DNA of 64,000 nucleotides from contig JBAGRR010000001.1 in assembly GCA_036924835.1 (NCBI GenBank), positions 2,046,001 through 2,110,000 of the forward strand. Reading direction: 5' to 3'. How positions within the stretch are numbered: position 1 is the first letter of the stretch; the number at the start of each line of letters is the position of its first letter. Below are positions 45,603-53,681 of this stretch, in pieces. The notes under the pieces were generated by a model that was given only the letters and a program-made list of their open reading frames with translations, was not told where the DNA came from and did no database searches. The translations under genes and the position numbers were made by a program. This DNA comes from Nitrobacteraceae bacterium AZCC 1564. GTDB taxonomy: Bacteria > Pseudomonadota > Alphaproteobacteria > Rhizobiales > Xanthobacteraceae.

Positions 45603-46217
45603 ATGAATTCCGTAGCGAGTACGACGGTTTGGGGATCGCTGCGCTACCTGCGCCTTTGCGTCCTCTTCGCTCTGCTTTGCATTACATCGGGCTGCATGGC
45701 GACGGGATCAGGACCCACACCGGCCAGTGCCAGCTTCGGGCCCACGGTCGCCTTCGAGTCGGTCGATGGTCCACCCCCGCAGGTGTTTGATCGTCTGGTC
45801 CGCGCGCTGGAAACGGAATCCGCAGGCCGGAGCTTCACCGTTGTGTCCCGCGAGGCCGGTGCCACATATCGCGTCCGCAGCTATCTGTCTGCGCAGGTGG
45901 AACGCGGCAAGACCACCATCGCCTGGGTCTGGGATGTCTATGATCGCGACCAACAGCGCGCACTGCGCCTGAGCGGCGAGGAGCCTGCCGGCAAAGCTGG
46001 CCGGGATGCCTGGAGCGCGGCTGACGACCAAATGATGCGGAAGATCGCGCAGGCAGGCCTCGGCGGGCTAAGCGCGGTGATGAGCGGAGCTGCCGCTCCG
46101 GTCCCAGACGCCCCGATTCCAGCAGCGCCATCCTCGGGACCTGCCATCGCCCAGGCGGATTCGGAGCAAACCGAGCCTACTGCCGAGACCACGGCCCTCG
46201 CCTTCAGTGCCCATTAA
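45603..46217 (+). CDS. Probable lipoprotein of unknown function
   Basis: 204 residues from this ATG. The N-terminal hydrophobic stretch ends ITSGCMATG, a near-lipobox (T-S-G-C instead of L-A-G-C). The middle has 'VSREAGATYRVRSYLSAQVERGKTTIAWVWDVYDRDQQRALRLSGEE'. The C-terminal 60 residues are Ala/Pro-rich and disordered-looking. I do not recognise a family. It is an outer-membrane-attached protein if the lipobox works. The upstream region is AT-rich. Confidence 0.7.
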   Translation: MNSVASTTVWGSLRYLRLCVLFALLCITSGCMATGSGPTPASASFGPTVAFESVDGPPPQVFDRLVRALETESAGRSFTVVSREAGATYRVRSYLSAQVERGKTTIAWVWDVYDRDQQRALRLSGEEPAGKAGRDAWSAADDQMMRKIAQAGLGGLSAVMSGAAAPVPDAPIPAAPSSGPAIAQADSEQTEPTAETTALAFSAH

Positions 46218-46349
46218 GGATGCAGGCCCCCGAAGCCGCGGTTTTTGCAGGAAAATCGCAGGCTTTGTATTGCCAGCCTTGTCATCTCCTTGTTATCACC
46301 TCGCGCGCGCGGGACAGCGCGGGTAAATCCAGTTCCATAGGTAGCTGAT

Positions 46350-47345
46350 ATGTTGAAGAGCGTTTCCCCCATATCACGAGGAGAGGCTGCCATTTCAGCG
46401 AAAAACGGTTCCATCAAGCTGGTCGCAGGCAATTCGAATCCTGAATTGGCCCAGGCTATTTCGTCATGGCTTAACGTGCCGATGACGAAGGCGAGCGTGC
46501 GCCGCTTTGCGGACATGGAAGTGTTCGTCGAGATTCAGGAAAATGTGCGCGGCTCGGACGTCTTTATCCTCCAGTCGACGTCATATCCCGCGAACGACCA
46601 CCTGATGGAACTGCTGATCATCACCGACGCGCTGCGCCGCGCCTCCGCGCGCCGCATCACCGCGGTGATCCCCTATTTCGGCTATGCCCGGCAGGACCGC
46701 AAAGCCGGTCCTCGCACGCCGATTTCAGCAAAACTAGTGGCGAACCTGATCACGCGCGCTGGCGCCGATCGCGTCATGACGCTCGATCTGCATGCCGGCC
46801 AGATCCAGGGCTTCTTCGATATTCCGACCGACAACCTTTATGCCTCGCCGGTCATGGTGCGCGACATCAAGGAGCGGTTCGATCTCACCAACTTGATGGT
46901 GGTGTCGCCGGACGTCGGCGGCGTGGTGCGCGCGCGCGGTCTTGCAAAGCGCATCAATGCACCGCTGGCGATCATCGACAAGCGCCGCGAACGTGCCGGT
47001 GAATCCGAAGTGATGAACGTGATCGGCGATGTGGCCGGCTACACCTGTATCCTGATCGACGACATCGTGGACTCTGGCGGCACGCTGGTGAACGCGGCCG
47101 ACGCCCTGCTCGCTAACGGCGCGAAGGATGTCTACGCCTACATCACCCACGGTGTCCTTTCCGGCGGCGCGGTCGCGCGTATCACCTCCTCCAAGCTCAA
47201 GGAGCTGGTGATCACGGACTCGATCCAGCCGACAGAAGCCGTCCGCAAGGCTGCGAACATCCGGACGATTTCAATTTCCGCCCTGATCGGCGAAGCCATT
47301 GGCCGCACCGCGTCCGAAGAGTCCGTCTCCAGCCTGTTCGACTGA
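46350..47345 (+). CDS. prs: Ribose-phosphate pyrophosphokinase
   Basis: Makes PRPP from ribose-5-phosphate and ATP for nucleotide, His and Trp synthesis. Seen: '[12 protein letters not shown]', '[24 protein letters not shown]', the catalytic flexible-loop residues around '[12 protein letters not shown]' and the PRPP motif '[12 protein letters not shown]'. The start is uncertain. The ATG at 46350 gives 14 unusual residues. A strong SD (GAGGAGAGG, 46378-46386) lies 5 nt before an in-frame ATT (46392), where the sequence [10 protein letters not shown] begins. Relatives begin [10 protein letters not shown], as far as I recall. The coordinates given are the conservative ATG. Confidence 0.95.
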   Translation: MLKSVSPISRGEAAISAKNGSIKLVAGNSNPELAQAISSWLNVPMTKASVRRFADMEVFVEIQENVRGSDVFILQSTSYPANDHLMELLIITDALRRASARRITAVIPYFGYARQDRKAGPRTPISAKLVANLITRAGADRVMTLDLHAGQIQGFFDIPTDNLYASPVMVRDIKERFDLTNLMVVSPDVGGVVRARGLAKRINAPLAIIDKRRERAGESEVMNVIGDVAGYTCILIDDIVDSGGTLVNAADALLANGAKDVYAYITHGVLSGGAVARITSSKLKELVITDSIQPTEAVRKAANIRTISISALIGEAIGRTASEESVSSLFD

Positions 47346-47824
47346 CGAGCCCGTCCCCGATACTGACCTTCCCAGCGCCGTTTCAAAACCGAGGCGTATG
47401 CGCCGGTTATTCAAGACCTCGTGTGCATTTCTCACAACACCAGTGAACGATCGACTAGTCCCCTCGGTGCGTTGGCAGCCCCCACAGGACCGGCGACCAA
47501 ACTCGTATCGCGCGAACTGAACCTCACCAGACTCGCCCCTCGGGAATCCGATTCCGTTTTGTTCTCATTTGAAGTGACATTGCCGGGCTCTACCTGTTGA
47601 TGACAGACAAATTTCTGCCGATTGCCTGTGGACGGGATTCGGCGTGGCGTTGCGCGGATTCCGCAAATCACTGATCAATCCTGACACAAGGTTGACGCGG
47701 CGGCGCACACGATTCAGACTTCGATCGGTGCTTCGCCAAGTGGTTTCCTTGCGGCGACGGTGATCGCGCGTTTCTTGCGTTTCGTTTCGCGTTCCATCCC
47801 ACCACAGCACAGGATGAAGGCAGC
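47346..47824. other. Gene-free stretch between prs and the YbjN gene
   Basis: 479 bp with no ORF carrying an RBS, no palindromic element and no strong terminator. Both overlapping open frames on the minus strand have poor codon use. I see nothing functional here. Confidence 0.5.
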
Positions 47825-48325
47825 ATGTCCCTTCTGGACATCACAACGGATTCGCGGAACAGCCCGCTCACGGTTGTCGAAGACATCGCGTCTTCGAATG
47901 ACTGGACATTCGAGCGCTCCGGACAGGATGAGGTCACCATCCTCTCCCGCGGTCAGTGGACCGACTACCAACTTTCGTTCACCTGGATGAGTGAGATCGA
48001 CGCGCTGCATCTCGCGTGCACATTCGACATGAAAATTCCGGAGATGCGGCGGGCGGAAACTCAGCGCCTCATCGCTGCGATCAATGAGCAGTTGTGGATC
48101 GGCCACTTCGATGTGTGGACGACCACCGGATCGGTCATGTACCGGCAGGCGCTGCTCCTCCCGGGCGGGATGCTAGCCTCGCCTACTCAATGCGAGATGA
48201 TGCTGGAAGGCGCACTGCATGCGTGCGAGCGCTACTATCCCGCTCTGCAGTTCGTGGTGTGGGCCGGAAAGACAGCTTCGGAAGCCATGGCCGCGGCGCT
48301 GTTCGATACGGCGGGCGAAGCGTAG
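47825..48325 (+). CDS. YbjN domain protein
   Basis: 166 residues. The YbjN (sensory transduction/secretion-chaperone-like) fold is indicated by 'VVEDIASSNDWTFERSGQDEVTI', 'WTDYQLSFTWMSEIDALHLACTFDMKIPEMRRAETQRLIAAINEQLWIGHFDVW' in its key parts, and 'YRQALLLPGGMLASPTQCEMMLEGALHACERYYPALQFVVW'. No catalytic residues are known; it probably binds proteins. It is 15 bp upstream of a GNAT gene on the same strand. Confidence 0.88.
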   Translation: MSLLDITTDSRNSPLTVVEDIASSNDWTFERSGQDEVTILSRGQWTDYQLSFTWMSEIDALHLACTFDMKIPEMRRAETQRLIAAINEQLWIGHFDVWTTTGSVMYRQALLLPGGMLASPTQCEMMLEGALHACERYYPALQFVVWAGKTASEAMAAALFDTAGEA

Positions 48326-48340
48326 CGCTTTAGAGGACTT

Positions 48341-48763
48341 GTGAACATCCCGACGATTGTGGTCACGGATTCGCCGAGCAGCGCGGATCGCGATGCCATC
48401 ACTCAGGCCTTGGTCGCATTCAACGACAAGGCAGCAGGCCCATCGGGCTTTCAGCCGCTTGCTGTTCTGGTCCAGGACGCTGACGGCAACACCGTCGGCG
48501 GCTTATGGGGCAAGACGAGCTACGACTGGCTTATCGTCGAACTGTTCGTCGTGCCGGAGCAATTCAGAGGACAGAACCTCGGCTCCAGCATCCTATCCCG
48601 CGCAGAGGACGCCGCTCGCGAACGCGGCTGCATTGGTGCCTGGCTCGACACCTATGAATTCCAGGCACTCGAGTTCTACAAAAAGCAGGGCTACGAACTC
48701 TTCGGAACGGTCGAAGATCACCCGCGTGGATCGCACCGCTTCTTCGTCAAGAAGCGCTTTTAG
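48341..48763 (+). CDS. GNAT family N-acetyltransferase
   Basis: 140 residues with a GTG start; GAGG lies 5 nt upstream. The acetyl-CoA motif is 'LFVVPEQFRGQNLGSSIL' (RGQNLG), followed by 'ARERGCIGAWLDTYEFQALEFYKKQGYELFGTVED'. The acceptor is unknown. The stop codon TAG is the first TAG of a palindromic element (48761), so the element defines the 3' end. Close relatives may end a few residues differently. Confidence 0.9.
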   Translation: MNIPTIVVTDSPSSADRDAITQALVAFNDKAAGPSGFQPLAVLVQDADGNTVGGLWGKTSYDWLIVELFVVPEQFRGQNLGSSILSRAEDAARERGCIGAWLDTYEFQALEFYKKQGYELFGTVEDHPRGSHRFFVKKRF

Positions 48764-48834
48764 CGTGGTGGTTCAGAAGTTCGCTCGATCTTTCCAGCAA
48801 GTCCTTCCAGCGAACTTCTGAACCACCACACTAG
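48761..48834 (-). repeat. Solo arm 2 of the palindromic element, class A
   Basis: TAGCGTGG then stem GGTTCAGAAGTTCGC / GCGAACTTCTGAACC and CCACACTAG. The internal sequence orientation is that of a reverse copy, but no linker or arm 1 follows (GATAAGCAAAGC instead). It is either a deletion remnant or an independent single-hairpin insertion. The left TAG is the stop codon of the GNAT gene. Confidence 0.9.
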
Positions 48835-48954
48835 GATAAGCAAAGCATCCCACGCGTAAACTTGCGAATCCCGCCTTGTTGCAGGCGTCCTAACGGCATA
48901 CAAAATTCTCCGCACTGAAGCCCGCCTCGCAAGGCGCGACACGAGCACCAAATC

Positions 48955-49788
48955 ATGACGTCATCATCCGCCGATGCATTGAAAAATTTTCACGGCACCA
49001 TCCTCCTCGCCGGCGCAGGAAAGATGGGCGGAGCCATGCTCTCCGGCTGGCTCGCGCAAGGGCTCGACGCGAAGCGTGTCGCGGTGCTCGAACCGAACCC
49101 GTCGGATGAAACGCAGGACTTCGAGGCCCGCGGTGTCCGCCTTAATCCTGCTGCCAAGGACGCTGGCACCGTGGACGTTCTGGTTCTTGCGGTAAAGCCG
49201 CAGATGTTTGCGGAAGCCGGCCCGCAGTTGAAACCATTCATTTCGCCGACCACGCTCGTGGTGTCGATCATGGCGGGGACAACGATCGCAACGATCGAAG
49301 GTATTTGCGGCGGCAGGGTGATCCGCGCCATGCCGAACACGCCCGCCGCCGTTGGCCGTGGCATTACGGTCGCCGTGCCATCAAAAGACGTCTCGGCGGA
49401 TCAGCGGACAACAACCGATGCCCTGCTGAGCGCTATCGGTGCAGTCGAATGGATCGGCGATGAAGCGTTGATGGACGCTGTGACAGCGGTGTCAGGCTCC
49501 GGACCCGCTTATGTGTTCCTGCTTGCTGAAGAGCTCGCACGGGCTGGCATTGCGGCAGGACTGCCGGCGGCGCTCGCCACAAGGCTTGCTCGCGAAACAG
49601 TCGCAGGCTCGGGCGAACTCCTGCATCGCTCGCATCTGGACAGTGCCACACTGCGCAAGAACGTGACGTCACCCGGCGGCACCACGGCCGCTGCGCTCGA
49701 AGTTCTGATGGGGGCAGACGGTTTCGAGCCGCTGCTCAAGCGCGCCGTTGCAGCCGCGACCAAGCGATCGAACGAGCTGGCAAAATAA
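48955..49788 (+). CDS. proC: Pyrroline-5-carboxylate reductase
   Basis: 277 residues. Last step of proline synthesis, NADPH-dependent. Rossmann motif 'ILLAGAGKMGGAMLSGWL', conserved 'AVKPQMFAEAGPQL', 'RAMPNTPAAVGRG', and the C-terminal dimer helices 'VTAVSGSGPAYVFLLAEEL' and 'VTSPGGTTAAALEVL'. It is monocistronic between the palindromic arm and the convergent histidine kinase. Confidence 0.95.
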   Translation: MTSSSADALKNFHGTILLAGAGKMGGAMLSGWLAQGLDAKRVAVLEPNPSDETQDFEARGVRLNPAAKDAGTVDVLVLAVKPQMFAEAGPQLKPFISPTTLVVSIMAGTTIATIEGICGGRVIRAMPNTPAAVGRGITVAVPSKDVSADQRTTTDALLSAIGAVEWIGDEALMDAVTAVSGSGPAYVFLLAEELARAGIAAGLPAALATRLARETVAGSGELLHRSHLDSATLRKNVTSPGGTTAAALEVLMGADGFEPLLKRAVAAATKRSNELAK

Positions 49789-49816
49789 ACTCGCCGTTCC
49801 GGCTTCAGCAAGGTGC

Positions 49817-51205
49817 CTATACCGGCACTCGCACGCTTGCGCGCAATCCGCCCATCGGGCTGTTGCCAAGGGTGATATCGCCACCGTGGGATCGGGCAAT
49901 GTCGCGCGCGATCGCAAGACCAAGCCCGGTGCCGCCTTCGTCCTGATTGCGCGCGTCGTCGAGACGCAGGAACGGCTTGAACACTTCCTCGCGCATGTGC
50001 TGGGGGATGCCCGGACCGTCGTCATCGATCGTCACCGTCAGATAGCGATGATCACGATGCCCGGTGATGTTAATAGTGTCAGCGTGCCGCGCGGCGTTCG
50101 ACACGAGATTGGCAAGGCAGCGCTTGAACGACGCGGGCTTCACCGTCACCACGGGAAGCCCGTGGAACGTTACGGTGGCGACATGCCCTTGCCGCTCGGC
50201 ATCGCTGCGCAACTCTTCCAGCGCCTGCTCCATGTCGGTCGGCCGTGCGTGTTCGCCGCCGTCTCCCCGTGCGAAAGCAAGATACGCCTCCAGCATGCCG
50301 CTCATTTCGTCGACATCCTTGCGCATGCCGTCGACTTCTGGACTGTTGCCGATCAGCGCAAGCTCGAGCTTGAAGCGGGTCAGGATTGTGCGCAGATCGT
50401 GCGAGACGCCAGCCAGCATGGCGGTACGCTGCTCGATGGCGCGCTCCACACGTGCCTTCATTTCCATAAAGGCGTGTGCCGCGCGTCGCACCTCGCGTGC
50501 ACCACGCGGACGAAAGTCCGGCGCCTCGCGGCCCTTGCCGAAATTCTCCGCGGCATCCGCCAAGCGAAGGATCGGCTTGATTTGATTGCGAAGGAACAAC
50601 ACGGCGACGATCAGAAGGATCGACGATGTGCCCACCATCCAGAACAGGAAGATCTCCGAATTCGACGCATAAGCCGCACTCCGTTGCGCGAACACGCGCA
50701 TCACGGAGTCATCAAGCTTGATACGGATCTCCACCAGCGATGACCGCCCGACCGTATCGATCCAGAAAGGACGTCCGATCTGACGGCCGAGTTGCACGGA
50801 CAAAGCCTGATCCAACAGCGAGAAAAACGGCTTTGGTCCCGGCGGCGGCATATCGTTGACGGGCAGGAAATCCACTACCAGGCCAAGCCGCTGCTGCGCG
50901 ATCCGGCGCAATTGCGTGCGATCCTTGTCCTGCGGATAGGTCTTGTAGATGTCGATCAGCGAAGCCACGTCTTGCGTGACGGCCTGGGACAGGCGCCTTG
51001 TCACTGTGTTCCAGTGCCGCTCCATGAAGACGAACGCGACGACCGACTGCAGGATCACCATCGGAACGATGATGATAAGGAGCGCGCGAGCATAGAGCCC
51101 CTTCGGCATCAACTCCTTGAACCACCGCCCCATCCACCCGCTCGCGAGAGAGACGCGGCGCGACGCTGTGCGAATGATGGTGAGGCCGGTATCGAGCGTG
51201 CTCAT
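49817..51205 (-). CDS. EnvZ-type sensor histidine kinase
   Basis: 462 residues from the ATG chosen; the longer frame overlaps the response regulator. Two membrane helices (about 40-60 and 190-212) bracket a periplasmic domain. A HAMP domain follows ('NQIKPILRLADAAENFGKG'), then the dimerisation box 'VSHDLRTILTRFKLELALIG' with the phospho-His, and the ATPase boxes 'NLVSNAARHA', 'DDDGPGIP' and 'GTGLGLAIARDIARSHGG'. The H-box normally reads HDLRTPLT; here the Pro is Ile. It is 19 bp after the OmpR-type regulator gene. Confidence 0.92.
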   Translation of the reverse strand: MSTLDTGLTIIRTASRRVSLASGWMGRWFKELMPKGLYARALLIIIVPMVILQSVVAFVFMERHWNTVTRRLSQAVTQDVASLIDIYKTYPQDKDRTQLRRIAQQRLGLVVDFLPVNDMPPPGPKPFFSLLDQALSVQLGRQIGRPFWIDTVGRSSLVEIRIKLDDSVMRVFAQRSAAYASNSEIFLFWMVGTSSILLIVAVLFLRNQIKPILRLADAAENFGKGREAPDFRPRGAREVRRAAHAFMEMKARVERAIEQRTAMLAGVSHDLRTILTRFKLELALIGNSPEVDGMRKDVDEMSGMLEAYLAFARGDGGEHARPTDMEQALEELRSDAERQGHVATVTFHGLPVVTVKPASFKRCLANLVSNAARHADTINITGHRDHRYLTVTIDDDGPGIPQHMREEVFKPFLRLDDARNQDEGGTGLGLAIARDIARSHGGDITLGNSPMGGLRASVRVPV

Positions 51206-51224
51206 GACAGCGTGTCCGGGCGGC

Positions 51225-51950
51225 TCAAGGCGAAGCGACGAGACGATAGCCAATGCCACGCACGGCTTGCAGGAACAGCGGGTTAGCTGGATCTCGCTCG
51301 ATCTTGCGGCGCAGCCGATTGATCTGCACGTCCACCGCGCGTTCGTTGGTGTTACCATCACCGCCTGTCAGCGCGCCGCGCGGCACAGTTTCGCCCGGCG
51401 TCGCCGCGAGAATACGCAGCATGTCGCGTTCACGGTCGGTCAGATGGATCACGTTCTCGCCGTCACGCAGTTCGCCACGCTCAAGGTGATAAACGTATGG
51501 GCCGAACGCGACCGACTCCACCGCGGGGGCGGCGACCGGCGCCGCACGCTTGAGAATGTTGGCTATGCGCAGCACCAGCTCACGAGGTTCAAACGGCTTC
51601 GCGACATAGTCATCGGCACCGATTTGCAGTCCCTCGATGCGGCTTTCCGCTTCGCTGCGCGCTGTGAGCATGATGATCGGCACTCCGGAGTCGGCACGAA
51701 GTGAACGTGCGAGATCGAAACCGGTCTCGCCCGGCATCATCACATCGAGGATCAGGAGATCGAAATGCAGTCCAACCAGCTTCGCGCGGGCATCGACTGC
51801 GCTCTTCGCTGTGGTGACGCGATAGCCTTCTCCCGCGAGGAAACGCGACAACAGGTCGCGGATGCGGCGGTCGTCGTCGACTAGCAGCAGATGGGGCGCA
51901 TCATCGGCAGGCTCGGCCCGCGCGCGGTCCGTAATCGCGGCATCGATCAT
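51225..51950 (-). CDS. OmpR family response regulator
   Basis: 241 residues. The receiver domain has acidic DDD near residue 25, the phospho-acceptor in 'LLILDVMMPGE' and the Lys in 'YVAKPFEPREL'. The C-terminal winged helix has 'HLTDRERDMLRILAATPGETVPRGAL' and the recognition helix 'RAVDVQINRLRRKIERDP'. It partners the kinase at 49817. The gene overlaps the MarR gene by 4 bp (ATGA), so translation of the regulator is coupled to MarR. Confidence 0.94.
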   Translation of the reverse strand: MIDAAITDRARAEPADDAPHLLLVDDDRRIRDLLSRFLAGEGYRVTTAKSAVDARAKLVGLHFDLLILDVMMPGETGFDLARSLRADSGVPIIMLTARSEAESRIEGLQIGADDYVAKPFEPRELVLRIANILKRAAPVAAPAVESVAFGPYVYHLERGELRDGENVIHLTDRERDMLRILAATPGETVPRGALTGGDGNTNERAVDVQINRLRRKIERDPANPLFLQAVRGIGYRLVASP

Positions 51951-52504
51951 TTTATGTCCCTTGCCGCTCGCCGGCTGCTCTTCAGGATCACGTCCAGCAC
52001 CTTGTCAGGATCGTCATGGTCAATCATGGCCAGCAGGAACTGACGCGTTCCATCTGCCCCAGCAGGACTGACGCCCTCCAGCGCCCGGTTGATACGGGCG
52101 GTCTGCAGGCCGGCCAGCTTTGCAACAAGGGCCTCGCCTTTGGCGGTGGCGAAAAGAAGACGTTGCCGGCGGTCCGCATCGCCGGCCTTCTGAACGATAT
52201 AGCCTTCGTCCAGAAGCTGCTTGAGGACCCTGCCAAGCGACTGCTTTGTAATTCGAAGCACATCCAGCAAATCGGCAACCTTCAGCCCCGGATAGCGCGT
52301 CACGAAATGCACTACCCGGTGATGAGCCCGGCCGAAGCCGAACTCCTCCAGGACATGATCGGCGTCCCCGACAAAGTCCCGGTAAGCGAAAAATAGCAGC
52401 TCGATGATGTCCCACCGCTGGTCGGCGGATGCCGCGGAACCCGAAGCTCCGCCTTCTGCGGGGGTCTGCCCTGTGCGTGGCGCGTTGAAATTTATGTCAG
52501 TCAT
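51947..52504 (-). CDS. MarR family transcriptional regulator
   Basis: 185 residues from the ATG at 52504; a longer reading to 52549 adds residues that run into a palindrome. The winged-helix core has 'FGFGRAHHRVVHFVTRYPGLKVADLLDVLRITKQSLGRVLKQLLDEGYI' (key parts) and the wing 'DADRRQRLLFATAKGEALV'. It likely controls its own operon with the two-component genes, and perhaps the divergent ilvE, through the palindrome at 52548. The ligand is unknown. Confidence 0.9.
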   Translation of the reverse strand: MTDINFNAPRTGQTPAEGGASGSAASADQRWDIIELLFFAYRDFVGDADHVLEEFGFGRAHHRVVHFVTRYPGLKVADLLDVLRITKQSLGRVLKQLLDEGYIVQKAGDADRRQRLLFATAKGEALVAKLAGLQTARINRALEGVSPAGADGTRQFLLAMIDHDDPDKVLDVILKSSRRAARDIK

Positions 52505-52547
52505 GTTGACATATTTCGGTTTCAATGTTACAAAAAACTCAAGCTTC

Positions 52548-52569
52548 ACGAAATATTCGGATATTTCGT
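52548..52569. promoter_or_regulatory. Candidate MarR operator between marR and ilvE
   Basis: Perfect inverted repeat ACGAAATAT-TCGG-ATATTTCGT, 44 bp upstream of the marR start. A further half-like site, ATATTTCGG (52511-52519), lies closer to the start. The size and symmetry fit a MarR dimer site. Confidence 0.6.
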
Positions 52570-52742
52570 CACCTGCGGCGCTTGGGAAGCCAGGAAACCC
52601 CAGTCCTTGGCAAGCTCCAAAGTGAATTTTCTCGCCGTGCGATTGTCGATAGACATTCCACGAAACATACTGGACTTAACCGCTCACGTAAAACAAAGGG
52701 CGCACCGCCGGCTCTGGGACCGGCCGATCTGGAGACAAAGCG

Positions 52743-53633
52743 ATGGGAGTGTCGTTCGACAAAATTGATGGCGTCATCTGGTATGACGGCAAACTGGTGC
52801 CGTGGGCCGACGCCAATGTCCACGTCCTGACCCATGGTCTGCACTACGGAAGCTCCGTATTCGAGGGTGAGCGCGCCTATGGCGGCGAAATCTTCAAATG
52901 CACCGAGCACTCCGAGCGCCTGAAGCGATCGGCCGAACTGCTTGATTTCGAGATCCCTTATTCGGTCGCCGAGATCGACGCGGCCAAGAAGCTGGTGATC
53001 GAAAAGAACAATCTGCCAGACTCCTACGTCCGCGCAATTGCTTGGCGCGGCTCGGAAATGATGGGTGTTTCGGCTCAAAGCAACACCATTCATCTCGCAA
53101 TCGCCTGCTGGAGCTGGCCAAGCTATTTCAGCCCGGCCGAACGCCTCAAGGGCATCCGCATCGGTCTTGCCGACTATCGCCGGCCCGACCCGAAGACGAT
53201 CCCGGCCTTGGCCAAGGCTGCTGGCCTTTACATGATCTGCACGATCTCCAAGCACAAGGCAGAACGCGAGGGCTATGCCGACGCCATGATGCTGGACTGG
53301 CAGGGCCGTGTTGCCGAATGCACCGGCGCCAACATCTTCTTCGTCAAGGATGGCAAAATCCATACCCCGATTGCCGACTGCTTCCTGGCAGGCATCACCC
53401 GCGCGACGGTGATCGATCTCGCCAAGCGCCGTGGCATCGAGGTGATCGAGCGCCGCATCATGCCGGAAGAGCTGGACGGCTTCACGGAGTGCTTCGTGAC
53501 CGGCACTGCTGCGGAAGTGACTCCGGTTTCGCAAATCGCGAATTGGAAGTTTACGCCCGGTGCAATCAGCGAGCAGCTGATGAACGACTACACCGCTGAA
53601 GTGCAGCCGAAGGGCAAGCAGGCCGCGGCATAA
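52743..53633 (+). CDS. ilvE: Branched-chain amino acid aminotransferase
   Basis: 296 residues, fold-type IV PLP enzyme. Transfers amino groups in the last step of Ile, Leu and Val synthesis. Seen: 'LTHGLHYGSSVFEGERAYGG', the PLP Lys K158 in 'LAKAAGLYM', the PLP-contacting E192 in 'VAECTGANIFFV', and 'TGTAAEVTPVSQI'. AGACAAAGCG lies upstream. It is divergent from the MarR operon, as in relatives. A strong hairpin follows the stop. Confidence 0.95.
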   Translation: MGVSFDKIDGVIWYDGKLVPWADANVHVLTHGLHYGSSVFEGERAYGGEIFKCTEHSERLKRSAELLDFEIPYSVAEIDAAKKLVIEKNNLPDSYVRAIAWRGSEMMGVSAQSNTIHLAIACWSWPSYFSPAERLKGIRIGLADYRRPDPKTIPALAKAAGLYMICTISKHKAEREGYADAMMLDWQGRVAECTGANIFFVKDGKIHTPIADCFLAGITRATVIDLAKRRGIEVIERRIMPEELDGFTECFVTGTAAEVTPVSQIANWKFTPGAISEQLMNDYTAEVQPKGKQAAA

Positions 53634-53646
53634 AGACTCCGACAAT

Positions 53647-53679
53647 GCAGCACGCTGAGCACTGGACTTAGCGTGCTGC
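53647..53679 (+). terminator. ilvE terminator hairpin, T tract lost
   Basis: GCAGCACGCT / AGCGTGCTGC, a perfect 10-bp stem with a 13-nt loop, 14 bp after the ilvE stop. No T run follows. Instead, CTAG of a palindromic element begins 3 bp later, so an insertion may have moved or replaced the T tract. Confidence 0.5.
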
Positions 53680-53681
53680 CA

